In this document: positions 1-9,356 of the stretch, piece after piece
How positions within the stretch are numbered: position 1 is the stretch's first letter
How the letters are laid out: each line of letters begins with the position of its first letter
Assembly (NCBI GenBank): GCA_030156535.1
Contig: JASGMJ010000025.1
Coordinates: 1 to 64,000, forward strand
Source of the DNA: Candidatus Sumerlaeota bacterium
Lineage (GTDB): Bacteria > Sumerlaeota > Sumerlaeia > SLMS01 > JAHLLQ01
DNA length: 64,000 nt
Direction of reading: 5' to 3'
The notes under the pieces: model-generated
The model's input: the letters and a program-made list of their open reading frames with translations, nothing else
Databases searched by the model: none
What the model was told of the DNA's origin: nothing
Position numbers and translations under genes: made by a program

Positions 1-51
1 AATGCGCTGAAAAATCACTCAACAGCCGCTACAAAACAACGCTCTGACAAC

Positions 52-366
52 TCAGTGCGGAAGAAATGGCTGGGCGGGAGGGTTGGTCAGAGGTTTCTTA
101 GGATCATTCCCCTTAAAATCTCGTACATAAAGAGTCGTATTCAGAGGAAAAAAGTCTTTCGTTATAAAGAAGACCTTACCAATTGTACCATATCGACCGG
201 TTACAACTCCCGGTGCTTTCACCTTCACCTCATTGTGACTTCCAGATATACCGGATGAAGACACTACTGGCACTGAGCCATCTACTCTTCTTCGCGAGGG
301 TAGATCATAACCCCTCTTTAGTTCAACTACTTTGCCGAGTTGAGTTTGGACCCATTCACCCGCCAT
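52..366 (-). pseudogene. hsdS: Type I restriction specificity subunit HsdS, broken N-terminal fragment
   Basis: This encodes the first part of a type I R-M specificity subunit, which recognises DNA through two target-recognition domains. The reading frame gives 104 aa from an ATG at 366 ([19 protein letters not shown]); a full HsdS has about 400. The first ~85 residues look normal for the family: a start-of-TRD region, then GVVTGRYGTIGKVFF and NTTLYVRDFKGNDP. After NDP, where families usually continue with an aromatic Y-Y-L-L helix, the frame turns into an unrelated proline-rich tail (KKPLTNPPAQPFLPH) and stops. The start overlaps the end of hsdM by 11 bases, the usual coupled arrangement. 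Either the gene is disrupted near base 100 by a rearrangement or small insertion, or it is a frameshifted copy. The family call is secure; the cause of the break is not visible because the window ends. Confidence 0.8.
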
Positions 367-1957
367 AGCCCAGCCCCTCGAGATTCTTCCGAATGGCCGC
401 TTCCAGCCGGGCGGATTCATCGAATTGCTGATAGAGCGTTGTGGTCAGGCGCTCCATTTTCTCCTCAAAGGGTTCGCCGTCGTCTTCGATTTCTTCCGCG
501 CCAACGTAGCGCCCGGGGGTGAGAACAAAGCCGTGCTCTTGAATCTCTTGCTTAGTGGCTGACTTGCAGAACCCGGGAACGTCTTCATATTCCCCCGCGC
601 CCTTCTCGCCTCGCCAAGCGTGGTAAGTCTTTGTGATGCGCTCGACTTCTTCGTCTGAAAGCTCCCGGTGGGTGCGGTCGATGAGATGCCCCATTTTTCG
701 GGCATCAATAAACAGCGTCTCCCCATTGCGTTTTCTGAAGCGTCCGTTCCCTTTCGTTCTGCTCAGGAACCAGAGACAGACGGGAATGCCGGTGGTGTAG
801 AAAAGCTGACCGGGAAGAGCGATCATGCAGTCCACAAGGTCCGCTTCCACGATGGCTTTGCGGATGTCCCCCTCGCCCGAGGTGTTGGAGGACATGGAGC
901 CGTTCGCCATCACGAAACCAGCCACGCCCTTTGGCGAGAGGTGGTGGATGAAGTGTTGCACCCAAGCGTAGTTGGCGTTGCCAGCGGGCGGAACGCCGAA
1001 GCGCCAGCGGGCATCTTCCTTCAGCCGGTCGCCGCCCCAATCGGACATGTTGAAGGGAGGGTTGGCGAGAATGAAGTCCGCCTTGAGGTCTTGGTGAAGA
1101 TCGTTGTGGAAGCTGTCCGCGTTCACGCCCCCGAGGTTGGCGTCAATGCCCCGGATGGCGAGGTTCATCTTGGCAAGCCGCCACGTGGTGGAGTTGGACT
1201 CCTGACCGTAAATGGCGATGTCTCCGAGCCGCCCGCCGTGAGCGAGGACGAACTTCTCAGACTGGACAAACATGCCGCCGGAACCGCAGCAGGGGTCAAA
1301 CACGCGCCCCTTGTAAGGTTCGATCATTTCAACCAGCAGACGCACCACGGATGAGGGCGTGTAGAATTCGCCGCCGCCCTTGCCTTCCGCCGAAGCAAAC
1401 CGCCCGAGGAAGTATTCGTAGACGCGCCCGAGGATGTCTTTTGCGCGGGCTTCCTTGCTGCCAAGCCCGATGGTGGAAATGAGGTCGATCAGTTCGCCAA
1501 GCCGGGTTTTGTCCAAAGAGGGGCGGGCGTAGTCCTTCGGGAGCACGCCCTTGAGGGTCTGGTTTTCCTTTTCAATGGCGAGCATGGCATCGTCGATCAG
1601 TTGCCCGATGTTCTTCTTTTTGCCGGTCTTCGGGTCTTCGTACTCGGTCTTGGCGTGAGCTTGAATGAGGGACCAACGGGCTTCCTTGGGCACCCAAAAG
1701 ACGTTTTCGGCGGTGTATTCATCCCGGTCTTCCGGGTCCGTGTATTCGGTCTCCCGGGTGGCTTCCAGAGCGTCGTACTTCTCCTGAAAAGCGTCGCTGA
1801 TGTACTTGAGGAAGATCAGCCCGAGGACCACGTGCTTGTACTCGGAAGCGTCCATGTGCCCCCGCAGCTTGTCCGCAGCCGCCCAAAGGGTTGCCTCGAA
1901 ACCGAGATTGCCGGAGTTGCCATTATTCGCGGCGGATGAACCCTTACGCTTTGCCAT
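356..1957 (-). CDS. hsdM: Type I restriction-modification methyltransferase subunit HsdM
   Basis: The product is the N6-adenine DNA methyltransferase subunit of a type I R-M complex (works as M2S, or R2M2S with the nuclease). It is 533 aa from the ATG at 1957, a normal length. The N-terminal helical HsdM domain (about residues 15-150, [26 protein letters not shown] region) precedes the SAM-dependent N6-MTase domain. The SAM motif appears as [11 protein letters not shown] and the catalytic motif IV as ILANPPF. A start 36 codons upstream is open but lies inside the preceding HTH gene, and MAKRKG at 1957 gives a typical N-terminus. The gene overlaps the HTH gene by 14 bases and hsdS by 11, so the three form one operon on the minus strand. 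No hsdR is in the window; it would have to lie to the left. Confidence 0.95.
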   Translation of the reverse strand: MAKRKGSSAANNGNSGNLGFEATLWAAADKLRGHMDASEYKHVVLGLIFLKYISDAFQEKYDALEATRETEYTDPEDRDEYTAENVFWVPKEARWSLIQAHAKTEYEDPKTGKKKNIGQLIDDAMLAIEKENQTLKGVLPKDYARPSLDKTRLGELIDLISTIGLGSKEARAKDILGRVYEYFLGRFASAEGKGGGEFYTPSSVVRLLVEMIEPYKGRVFDPCCGSGGMFVQSEKFVLAHGGRLGDIAIYGQESNSTTWRLAKMNLAIRGIDANLGGVNADSFHNDLHQDLKADFILANPPFNMSDWGGDRLKEDARWRFGVPPAGNANYAWVQHFIHHLSPKGVAGFVMANGSMSSNTSGEGDIRKAIVEADLVDCMIALPGQLFYTTGIPVCLWFLSRTKGNGRFRKRNGETLFIDARKMGHLIDRTHRELSDEEVERITKTYHAWRGEKGAGEYEDVPGFCKSATKQEIQEHGFVLTPGRYVGAEEIEDDGEPFEEKMERLTTTLYQQFDESARLEAAIRKNLEGLGYGG

Positions 1958-2150
1958 CTGAACCCTCGTTCCGTTCGTTCTGCTCAAGCCATCGGTCGAT
2001 GGCTGCCTTGCGGAAACGCCACTGCTTGCCCACCTTCTGACCGGGAATTCTCCCCTCCTGAGCAAGCCGGTAGGCAGTGGAGCGGGGAATCTTGAGGTAA
2101 GCCATCAGCTCTTCGAGCGTGAAAACCTGTTCTTCTGGCGAATCGGGCAT
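1944..2150 (-). CDS. Small AlpA/excisionase-type helix-turn-helix protein
   Basis: This is a 68-aa DNA-binding protein of the MerR-like/excisionase (HTH_17) family. The signature is [39 protein letters not shown] split over two stretches: a helix-turn-helix ([18 protein letters not shown]) and a wing ([19 protein letters not shown]), ending in IDRWL. Its last 14 bases overlap hsdM, and it is the first gene of the R-M operon. Such proteins often head type I R-M loci on mobile islands, where they may time expression of the methyltransferase; that role is inference. An AGGAT sequence about 8 bases before the ATG serves as ribosome-binding site. Confidence 0.85.
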   Translation of the reverse strand: MPDSPEEQVFTLEELMAYLKIPRSTAYRLAQEGRIPGQKVGKQWRFRKAAIDRWLEQNERNEGSDGKA

Positions 2151-2670
2151 GGCGTATCCTGCGAGAGGCTAGTGCTCGATTCTGCTCGTAAATGTGTGAG
2201 TGGGGTCAATCAGGAAGGGGGAATCCGTGCGCCTTTCTTGCCGAATGGCAGAGCGAGGCAGCGCAAGATTCCGATAGAGGGGAGACTTTGAGAAAGAGGG
2301 GAATTCGCCTCCCTGTCGGATGGCAAGTTCCGGGGTTAGCGCCAGAAAACTTCCGGGGTTGGTTCTTACGCATGTGCTTGAGCTTAGAAGGATTAGCCGC
2401 AAAGAGAACCGGGGTAAGGCTCTTCGGGCTCAGGGCGGGCGAGGCTGGCGGCAACCCCATCCAAGCGTTTGAGGGATTTTCTTCGCAAAGCGCGATTTCC
2501 CGGCACTTCGCTCCTTCGCCAAGGCGAGGGTCGGGTGAAGAGGCGAAAACGGCTCAGAGGGCGGTTTCTGCCCGTTCTTCGATGCTTCGCCACCGGGCGA
2601 CGATGGCGGGAACGAGGAGCGAGGCTAATTCCCTGCTGCTTAAGTGATGCCTTGCCTCGCGCGTTGTTTT

Positions 2671-2696
2671 ACGCGCACGCGATCAACGCGCACGCG
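2671..2696. repeat. Direct repeat ACGCGCACGCG, two copies 15 bp apart
   Basis: ACGCGCACGCG occurs at 2671-2681 and 2686-2696. It is followed by the palindrome CACGCGCGTG (2691-2700) and an AT-rich tract. Spacing and position, about 300 bp inside the element end, fit an arm-type recombinase or Xis binding site, or an operator. That function is a guess; the repeat itself is exact. Confidence 0.6.
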
Positions 2697-2950
2697 CGTG
2701 AGTATTTTATTACTGTATAGTGAGGGGGAACGGAACCGGACACAGGCGGGCTTCAGGGCTGGAGAAGCCGGAAGGAGAATCAGGCAAGCGCAAGAGCCAA
2801 ATAAAGGCGGGTGAATGCGTTAGTGATGGGGCGCGGCAAGAAGCTCCTGAGTTGCCCTGCCTTCTCCTGTTCTGCCCGGGGAAAGAGGCTGAACCGGACG
2901 GTTTGCTTTCTCCACACTTTCTCCAGTTTCTCCACGGTGAGCACTCAAAA

Positions 2951-2979
2951 GGAGCCTAAATCCTTAGATTTCAGGCTCC
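2951..2979. terminator. Hairpin, probable bidirectional terminator at island end
   Basis: GGAGCCT pairs with AGGCTCC, extended by AAATC/GATTT with one bulged base and a four-base loop. The minus-strand reading is followed by TTTT and the plus-strand reading by a weaker T run. It lies directly before the tRNA fragment and would insulate the island from the chromosome. Confidence 0.6.
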
Positions 2980-2986
2980 TTCCATC

Positions 2987-3033
2987 CCTTGCCAAGGTGG
3001 AGGTCGCGGGTTCGAGCCCCGTGTCCCGCTCCA
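2987..3033 (+). other. 3' fragment of tRNA-Gly(GCC): attachment site (attR-like)
   Basis: The 47 bases run from the anticodon loop (TTGCCAA, anticodon GCC) through the variable loop, the T arm (GCGGG-TTCGAGC-CCCGT), the acceptor 3' strand GTCCCGC, discriminator T and CCA. Nothing 5' of position 2987 pairs to make a D arm or acceptor 5' strand, so this is not a working tRNA gene. A tRNA 3' half at the border of foreign genes is the standard scar of site-specific integration into a tRNA gene. Orientation places the element to the left (R-M genes) and chromosome to the right. The intact tRNA copy should lie left of the window. Confidence 0.85.
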
Positions 3034-3456
3034 TTCAAGTTTCCAGACACAACACCTTGTTTTGTCCCAATCGCCAAGACGGTGCGTTGCACCGGCGCTG
3101 GGGAGTACCGTGAGTCACGCGTTCCGGGAAGACCGGGAAGTCGCGCGTGGGAAACCGCGCCGTTTCGTCATGCTCGGCTTCTATTCCCAATGCCGTGCGG
3201 CGTGGTAAGGCATAGTCTGCGCGCGGCAAAGTGCTGAAAACGTCGGTCCGTCCTTTTGCCCTCGTCTGTATTCTTTCTCTGGCGGTCGCAGCGGCTGTGG
3301 GTACCAGGGGCAATGCCGTGCCAATAGCGGAGAAGGTTGACGGCGGGAATTCTGTACGTCCATAAACACGGTATGTCGGCCGAGGCAAATGTCTGCCGGG
3401 TGCCAATCCACCGTTGATTGCGATTTTCGGCGACTCATCAGGAGGGAGATAGTAGC
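3034..3456. other. 423-bp non-coding stretch upstream of the phosphatase gene
   Basis: This is the first chromosomal sequence after the attachment site. No reading frame is credible; the long minus-strand frame here continues antisense through the phosphatase gene. It presumably carries the phosphatase promoter, but I cannot point to clear -35/-10 boxes. Confidence 0.4.
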
Positions 3457-4929
3457 ATGACGAATCCAGCAGTGGGTACGATCAGCTTTGGGTGCGATCA
3501 CAAAGCCGGGAAGGCTCTGCGATTCTGCGCCAAGCCCCTTCGGCTGTCGCTCTTGGTTATCGGCCTGGCGTTGGCGGTCCAGGTGTCCGCGCGGGCGGAG
3601 ATCCGGTCGGTGACGGCCAATCCGGCGGAGGATTGCTCGACGCAGATGAATATCGGGTGGCATGCGGGTCTGGATGAGGTGAATTGCAGGCTCCTCTACA
3701 CGGAAAAGTCTGATACGGCCTGGGCGCACGCAACGACGGTCGCGGGAGTGTCGCAGCGATCCGAGGTGTTCGACGGGATTGATTCCAAAACGCCGGACGG
3801 GAAGGACTGGAAGGAAGAGGCGAAGTTCCTCGACTACGGCGTGACGTTGACGGGGCTTAAGCCGGATACCGAGTACATGTACAAGATTGTGGGCGGTGAC
3901 GGCGTGGGGGCGGACACGGTGCGGTACTTCAAGACTGCAGGGGCGAGCGAGTTCAGTTTTCTCTGGGTCAGCGATGTGCACGCCTATACACCGCTCCCCA
4001 ATCGCGTGAAGAATTTCAACAGGGTGATCGAAGAGGCGATCAAGATTGAGCCGAGCGTGGATTTTGTCTTCTCGACGGGTGACATGGTGGCGTGGGGCGG
4101 AAGCTACTCGTTCTGGGCGGATTTCTTCGAGCAGCCGTTTGCGTCGCAGTACATGTTCGCCGATGTGATCGGTAATCACGACTGGATGATGCGACGCAAC
4201 GGCGGTAAGAGCGAATTCTTCGCCGTGACGCATCACAATCCCATGAACGGCTATGCGGGCCAGGAGGGTGTCTGCTACTGGTTCATCTATGGCGATGTGC
4301 TCTTCATTACCCTCAACAATGAAGTGATGAGGACCAGTCCCGAAGAGCTGGCCGCGGCAAAGACCTGGGCGGCGAGCGTCATCGAGAAGCAGAAGGGCAA
4401 CTACAAGCGCATTTTCATCGCCCAGCACTACCAGTGGTTCAACGGGCGCAACGGGCGCTCGAGTTGGTATGACCATTGGAAAGACTTCTGCGATGAGCAC
4501 CATGTGACACTGGCACTGTCCGGCAATGTTCACGTCTACCAGCGTACACACCCGCTATACGATGATCAGGTCGTTGCGGATGGGCTGGGGACGGTCTACA
4601 TGGTGGCGCCATCATCTGATGGCGAACGGGGTGTCGAAGCAGGGCCGCTCACGGCAAATGCCGAGAAGCTGGCGTTCACGTATTCGAGCCACGCGCATTC
4701 GAGCGCGACCTCAGTGAAAACGATCGGCTGCGTGCTGGTGGACGTCGGCCCCGAGAGCATCAGGACCCGTCTGGTCTACATCGACGACGAAAACCGGGTA
4801 CAGATTGCTGACGAGCACACGATCGCAACGCTGCCAAGTGACGTGCCCCGCCCGGGCCTCACGGACAAGCAGCCGGCGGCGGCGACCGAAACGCCTGCAC
4901 CAGAAGCGACCTCCGGGGCGGCGCGCTGA
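3457..4929 (+). CDS. Secreted purple acid phosphatase-like metallophosphoesterase
   Basis: This 490-aa protein is a calcineurin-like phosphoesterase with the layout of bacterial purple acid phosphatases. A signal sequence covers residues ~26-48 (RLSLLVIGLALAVQVSARA), followed by a fibronectin III-like N-terminal domain (to ~165) and the metal-binding domain. Metal-ligand motifs are in order: SDVH, FSTGDMV, GNHDW, QHYQW and GNVHVYQRT (the last usually GHVHxYxR). The ATG at 3457 has GGAGGGAG 10 bases upstream, which decides against the frame opening at 3418. The C-terminus ends in a low-complexity Ala/Pro/Glu tail. It should hydrolyse phosphomonoesters or diesters in the periplasm or outside the cell; the substrate is not inferable. 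It stands alone between the island and the ECF operon. Confidence 0.88.
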   Translation: MTNPAVGTISFGCDHKAGKALRFCAKPLRLSLLVIGLALAVQVSARAEIRSVTANPAEDCSTQMNIGWHAGLDEVNCRLLYTEKSDTAWAHATTVAGVSQRSEVFDGIDSKTPDGKDWKEEAKFLDYGVTLTGLKPDTEYMYKIVGGDGVGADTVRYFKTAGASEFSFLWVSDVHAYTPLPNRVKNFNRVIEEAIKIEPSVDFVFSTGDMVAWGGSYSFWADFFEQPFASQYMFADVIGNHDWMMRRNGGKSEFFAVTHHNPMNGYAGQEGVCYWFIYGDVLFITLNNEVMRTSPEELAAAKTWAASVIEKQKGNYKRIFIAQHYQWFNGRNGRSSWYDHWKDFCDEHHVTLALSGNVHVYQRTHPLYDDQVVADGLGTVYMVAPSSDGERGVEAGPLTANAEKLAFTYSSHAHSSATSVKTIGCVLVDVGPESIRTRLVYIDDENRVQIADEHTIATLPSDVPRPGLTDKQPAAATETPAPEATSGAAR

Positions 4930-5263
4930 ACATTTTCGCCGTCCCAGTCGCGCCATGCCGGACAAGCGGGCGTTTGGCAGCGGCTCGGAACCGCAAACAT
5001 CCCGCAGAAGCCGGCAAGAGATTCGAGCTGCAGACTATCGGCGCGTGCCTCGCTGCGCGCCGAGCTGACGGGCAATCTGTTCTCGCAGGGCAGGATGCGA
5101 CGAACGCACGGCGTGAGGGGTGATCGTGCCGCCCTCTCTCTCCCAAGAACATTCCGGGTGAGGAAGAGACCGTGCTTGCTCCCCGCGTCCGTCTTCTCCA
5201 GACAGGTTGGCGCTGGCTGGCCCGGCGGAATGAATACCGCAGGAGACCGGGCGTAGCACTCAT
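4930..5263. other. 334-bp gap between phosphatase and ECF sigma gene
   Basis: No coding frame stands out: the frames here are antisense or out-of-phase extensions of neighbours. The gap must carry the promoter of the sigma/anti-sigma/YbjQ operon. A GAACATTCC sequence near 5148 resembles the GAAC core of ECF -35 boxes, but the -10 side is not clear. Confidence 0.35.
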
Positions 5264-5899
5264 GTGGCCCCGGACGATGTGCCCGTGGAACACGCGCGAA
5301 AACAGAGGTACCCCGCCCTGGCGGGAGAGGCCGAGTTGCTGGAGCGCGCCCGCAAGGGCGAGCGCGAGGCTTATGGAACCGTCGTCGAACATTATCGCGA
5401 TCGCCTCTATGCCGCTGCTGCCGCGTTGCTGCGCGACCACGAGGAGGCCCGCGACGCCAGTCAGGAGGCGTTCGTCCGCGCCTACCAGAATCTCCACCGC
5501 TTCGAGCTGCGCCGTCCCTTCTATCCCTGGCTCTACCGCATTCTGCGCAACCTGTGTCTGGACCACCTGCGCAAGCACGGCCCCGCGCGCAGCGTCTCGC
5601 TGGAATCACTCGTCGAAGAACGTCATGTCCAGTTCTCTGATGCCGACGGCAAGGGGGGAGCGGGCTCGGCCACGGGTATCCGCGAGGACCTGCATCGCCG
5701 CGAAATGGCCCGGCACTTGCGCTCCTGCATTGACGATCTCAAACCGGAATTCCGCGAGATCATCCTCATGAAGCACTTTCAGGACATGGCCTACAAGGAC
5801 ATCGCCGAGGCGCTCGACATTCCGATCGGCACGGTGATGTCGCGCCTGTTTCACGCACGAAAGGCCCTGGGGACCTTGATGGAGAAGCACCGCGCCTGA
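5264..5899 (+). CDS. ECF-family RNA polymerase sigma factor
   Basis: This 211-aa group 4 sigma factor directs RNA polymerase to a stress or envelope regulon. Region 2 is at ~45-115 (DHEEARDASQEAFVRAYQNL, then PFYPWLYRILRNLCLDHLR) and region 4 at ~155-205 (LKPEFREIILMKHFQDMAYKDIAEAL, then IGTVMSRLFHARKAL). Between them is a longer than usual Gly/Ser linker. The listed start is a GTG; GTG codons at 5279 and 5285 are alternatives and no strong ribosome-binding site settles it. The anti-sigma gene follows after 18 bases and a YbjQ-family gene after that, so the three are one operon. Self-activation is likely for this family. Confidence 0.92.
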   Translation: MAPDDVPVEHARKQRYPALAGEAELLERARKGEREAYGTVVEHYRDRLYAAAAALLRDHEEARDASQEAFVRAYQNLHRFELRRPFYPWLYRILRNLCLDHLRKHGPARSVSLESLVEERHVQFSDADGKGGAGSATGIREDLHRREMARHLRSCIDDLKPEFREIILMKHFQDMAYKDIAEALDIPIGTVMSRLFHARKALGTLMEKHRA

Positions 5900-5917
5900 A
5901 GCGCGGCACGGAAAACC

Positions 5918-6355
5918 ATGATGGCAGAGCAACCCGACATCGCGCAGACCCTGATGGCCTATCTCGACGGCGAGCTTTCCGCCGACGAGGCCGCGGCGTT
6001 CGAGGTCTTTCTGCAGGAGCACCCGGAGTGGCGCGACGAAGCGGCGCAACTGGGCAGCGTGGTGGAGGCGGCGGACGAGCTCGTTCCCCGCCCCGCTCCA
6101 CCGGAAACGTGGGACAACTACTGGGAGGAGATCGACAGCCGTCTGGCGAAGCCGGTCGGCTGGATCCTGCTCGGCGTTGGCGGGGCTTTACTGGCGAGCT
6201 ACGGGACGGTGAAGATTCTGCTGCTCGCCGAGAATCCCTGGATCCGCGTGGGTCTGGCGGCGTTGCTCGTGGGATTCTTCCTGCTCTTCCTCAGTGTCGT
6301 GCGCGGGCACCTGACCGAACGCCCCCGCGACCGTTATCGGAGAATCCACAAATGA
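5918..6355 (+). CDS. Putative membrane anti-sigma factor
   Basis: This 145-aa protein sits directly behind an ECF sigma gene and has the expected shape: a short acidic N-terminal domain (QTLMAYLDGELSADEAAAFE) followed by two hydrophobic segments (~85-105 and ~108-130) and a short basic tail. The N-terminal part matches the anti-sigma helix bundle, but the HxxxCxxC zinc motif of the ZAS family is absent, so it would be a zinc-independent member. It is expected to hold the sigma factor at the membrane. The start may be this ATG or the ATG one codon later. Its stop overlaps the next start (ATGA). Confidence 0.8.
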   Translation: MMAEQPDIAQTLMAYLDGELSADEAAAFEVFLQEHPEWRDEAAQLGSVVEAADELVPRPAPPETWDNYWEEIDSRLAKPVGWILLGVGGALLASYGTVKILLLAENPWIRVGLAALLVGFFLLFLSVVRGHLTERPRDRYRRIHK

Positions 6356-6687
6356 TCGTGACGACCACTGACACCGTGCCGGGCCGTGAATTCGACTGCT
6401 GGGTGGGACTTGTAAAGGGATGTTCGGTGCGCGGCGCTCATGCAGGCGACGACATCATTGCCGGAATGAAGAACGCCCTTGGCGGCGAAGTTCACGAATA
6501 CACACGGGTTCTGGCGCAGGTGCGGGAGCAGGCTCTCGACCGCATGATCCACAACGCCCGGGCATTGGGAGCCGACGCGATCGTCGGAGTTCGGCTCTGT
6601 TCAAGCGAGATTGGCGAGGGTGTGGCGGAGCTGATCGCTTATGGGACGGCAGTGCGGCTCAAACCGGTCAGCGCCGGTGCGGATTGA
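6352..6687 (+). CDS. YbjQ (UPF0145) family protein
   Basis: This 111-aa protein matches the YbjQ/UPF0145 family: an N-terminal MIVTTTDTVPGREF strand, a central VRGAH, and a helix-strand unit (REQALDRMIHNARALGADAIVGV). The family forms pentamers and has no firmly known role. The ATG at 6352 overlaps the anti-sigma stop by four bases, so it is translationally coupled to the sigma/anti-sigma pair. That context suggests an envelope-stress function, but nothing shows a substrate. It ends 20 bases before the convergent pilin gene. Confidence 0.88.
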   Translation: MIVTTTDTVPGREFDCWVGLVKGCSVRGAHAGDDIIAGMKNALGGEVHEYTRVLAQVREQALDRMIHNARALGADAIVGVRLCSSEIGEGVAELIAYGTAVRLKPVSAGAD

Positions 6688-6706
6688 CGCTGCGCGTCTC
6701 TTGGAA

Positions 6707-7090
6707 TCAGGACCCCTCGGGTCTCCAAGGCAGAGCGTGGGGATACGGAGTCCGCGTCTGGAACGTGCATGTCACCGGTTCCTGATCGTCGGGTGCGTGG
6801 AGGGTGTAGGTGCCACCGGACGGACATTCGGGCATGTTGCGCAGGTAGTTTTCCTCGCCGACAAGGTAGGAGAGCGGGATCGTCAGGACGAACTGTCCCT
6901 GAACATTTTCCTGGATGACGTATTGTTGGATGGCCTGGTCGATGCGGATCAGGTTTTCTTGGCAGGCCGTGACGCGGGCGCGTTCGCGCGAGCGAATGAA
7001 GCCGGGTACGGCGACGGCGATCAGGATGCCGATGATCGCTACCACAATCATGATTTCAATTAATGTAAAACCCCGTTTGGCCCTGGTCAT
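6707..7090 (-). CDS. Type IV pilin-like protein (prepilin, class III signal)
   Basis: This 127-aa prepilin has the short basic leader MTRAKRG, then FTLIEIMIVVAIIGILIAVA with Glu at +5 of the mature protein. Cleavage by prepilin peptidase after the Gly is expected. The body is short, like the neighbouring pilin, with which it shares the C(Q)EN helix and the closing PECPSGGTYTL segment. Two cysteines (ECPSGG and VTCTF) could form a C-terminal disulfide loop, as in major pilins and GspG-like proteins. The start at 7090 has AGGGGG just upstream; the ORF opens 39 codons earlier without a leader-like sequence. It lies downstream of a sister pilin but behind that gene's terminator, so it probably has its own promoter. 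Confidence 0.92.
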   Translation of the reverse strand: MTRAKRGFTLIEIMIVVAIIGILIAVAVPGFIRSRERARVTACQENLIRIDQAIQQYVIQENVQGQFVLTIPLSYLVGEENYLRNMPECPSGGTYTLHAPDDQEPVTCTFQTRTPYPHALPWRPEGS

Positions 7091-7101
7091 GGGACCCCCT
7101 G

Positions 7102-7132
7102 TGTTACAGTAGTCGCACCTCTTTGTTACAGT
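7102..7132. promoter_or_regulatory. Direct repeat TGTTACAGT, two copies 22 bp apart, upstream of pilin
   Basis: TGTTACAGT occurs at 7102-7110 and 7124-7132, in the space between the upstream terminator and the pilin start. The 22-bp period places both copies on the same face of the helix, as for an activator binding twice. The spacing to the start codon is short (12 bp for the nearer copy), so one copy may overlap the promoter. Which protein binds is unknown. Confidence 0.45.
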
Positions 7133-7140
7133 CTCGTAGG

Positions 7141-7177
7141 TACAAGAAAGGGGGGGCGATGAAGTGTCGCCCCCCCT
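7141..7177 (-). terminator. Rho-independent terminator of the first pilin gene
   Basis: An 11-bp perfect stem (AGGGGGGGCGA with TCGCCCCCCCT) with a seven-base loop is followed on the minus strand by TTTCTTGT. It separates the two pilin genes, so most transcripts of the upstream, sigma-54-type pilin unit should end here. Confidence 0.85.
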
Positions 7178-7227
7178 GTCCTCCACCCCGAAGGGCGGGC
7201 ATTTCATACCACTAGCCGGTCAGGAGA

Positions 7228-7593
7228 TCAGGATTCCGTGCCGGGGTAGGGGTGGTCGTCGATGCTGCAGGTGACAGCCGGGCCCGTGCCGTTCAGGGTG
7301 TAGGTGCCGCTGGAGGGGCACTCGGGGGTGACGCGCAGGTACTCGCCTTCGCCGACGAGCGCGGCGATCCCGCCGAGTTCAGTAACAGCTGCGGCCTGAT
7401 CTTCGAGGTTCTCCTCGAGGATGTACTGCTGCACGGCGCCGTCGATCTTGGACTGGTTTTCCTGGCAGGCGTTCTTACGGCTGGTTTCACGAGCCTTAAG
7501 GAAGCCGGGGACTGCGATCGCGATCAGGATGCCGATGATGGCAACAACGATCATGATCTCAACAAGGGTGAAGCCTTTTTTGGTGCGAATCAT
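7228..7593 (-). CDS. Type IV pilin-like protein, probable major pilin
   Basis: This 121-aa prepilin has leader MIRTKKG and N-terminal helix FTLVEIMIVVAIIGILIAIA with Glu+5, the class III prepilin peptidase signal. The rest is compact: KARETSRKNACQENQSKIDG, a middle segment and a C-terminal PECPSSGTYTLNG loop with two cysteines. AAGGAG lies 9 bases before the ATG at 7593. The small size, own strong terminator and a well-spaced -24/-12 promoter candidate at 7651 suggest high, regulated expression, as for a major pilin. The NtrC-type regulator gene lies directly upstream in the same orientation. Confidence 0.93.
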   Translation of the reverse strand: MIRTKKGFTLVEIMIVVAIIGILIAIAVPGFLKARETSRKNACQENQSKIDGAVQQYILEENLEDQAAAVTELGGIAALVGEGEYLRVTPECPSSGTYTLNGTGPAVTCSIDDHPYPGTES

Positions 7594-7650
7594 GTGGGAT
7601 GACTCCTTGGGATTTTTGTGGGGGGTGACCCGTTTCGCAGGGTTCTCTAA

Positions 7651-7666
7651 AGCCACTGGAATGCCA
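7651..7666 (-). promoter_or_regulatory. Candidate sigma-54 (-24/-12) promoter of the pilin gene
   Basis: The minus strand reads TGGCATTCCAGTGGCT. Against TGGCACG-N4-TTGCW this keeps TGGCA, the invariant GG and GC, and exactly 10 bases between them. It predicts a 5' UTR of about 45 nt before the ATG at 7593. An NtrC-family sigma-54 activator is encoded next door, as for PilR and pilA in other bacteria. Confidence 0.7.
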
Positions 7667-7838
7667 ATAGCGCGGCACTCAAAAAAACCTTCCTTTCGAG
7701 AACTTAAGAAAAGCAAATTCAAGGATGTGTGTGGTTGTTTTTGGGCGTAAAAAACAAGCGACGGGTTCTCGCCCCGATTTGTCCCGTGGGTAAGAACTGT
7801 GCATGGGAAGGGGGTTACACATGGGGGTGTTTCCCCGG

Positions 7839-9356
<1,518 letters not shown>

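Larger units (their letters stand above)
2151..2986. other. 836-bp stretch without a convincing gene inside the left island
   Basis: Open frames here are short, overlap each other on both strands and show no family resemblance. The stretch holds an 11-bp direct repeat near 2671, an AT-rich patch around 2702-2725 that could be a promoter, and a hairpin at 2951. I see no coding signal. It may be the regulatory or recombination end of the integrated element, next to its attachment site. Confidence 0.5.

Noticed and set aside
1-51. Possible continuation of hsdS in another frame
   Set aside because: The RLLSDFSAH phrase is suggestive, but nine residues at the window edge with a stop just before them are not enough to call a coding segment.
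2811-3113. 100-aa ORF through the hairpin and tRNA fragment
   Set aside because: The phrase VEVAGSSPVSRSI is the usual false translation of a tRNA 3' end; no family resemblance.
3181-4551. Long minus-strand ORF opposite the phosphatase gene
   Set aside because: It is antisense to a gene with clear metallophosphatase motifs, has a His/Arg/Pro-rich composition typical of GC-biased shadow frames, and resembles no family.
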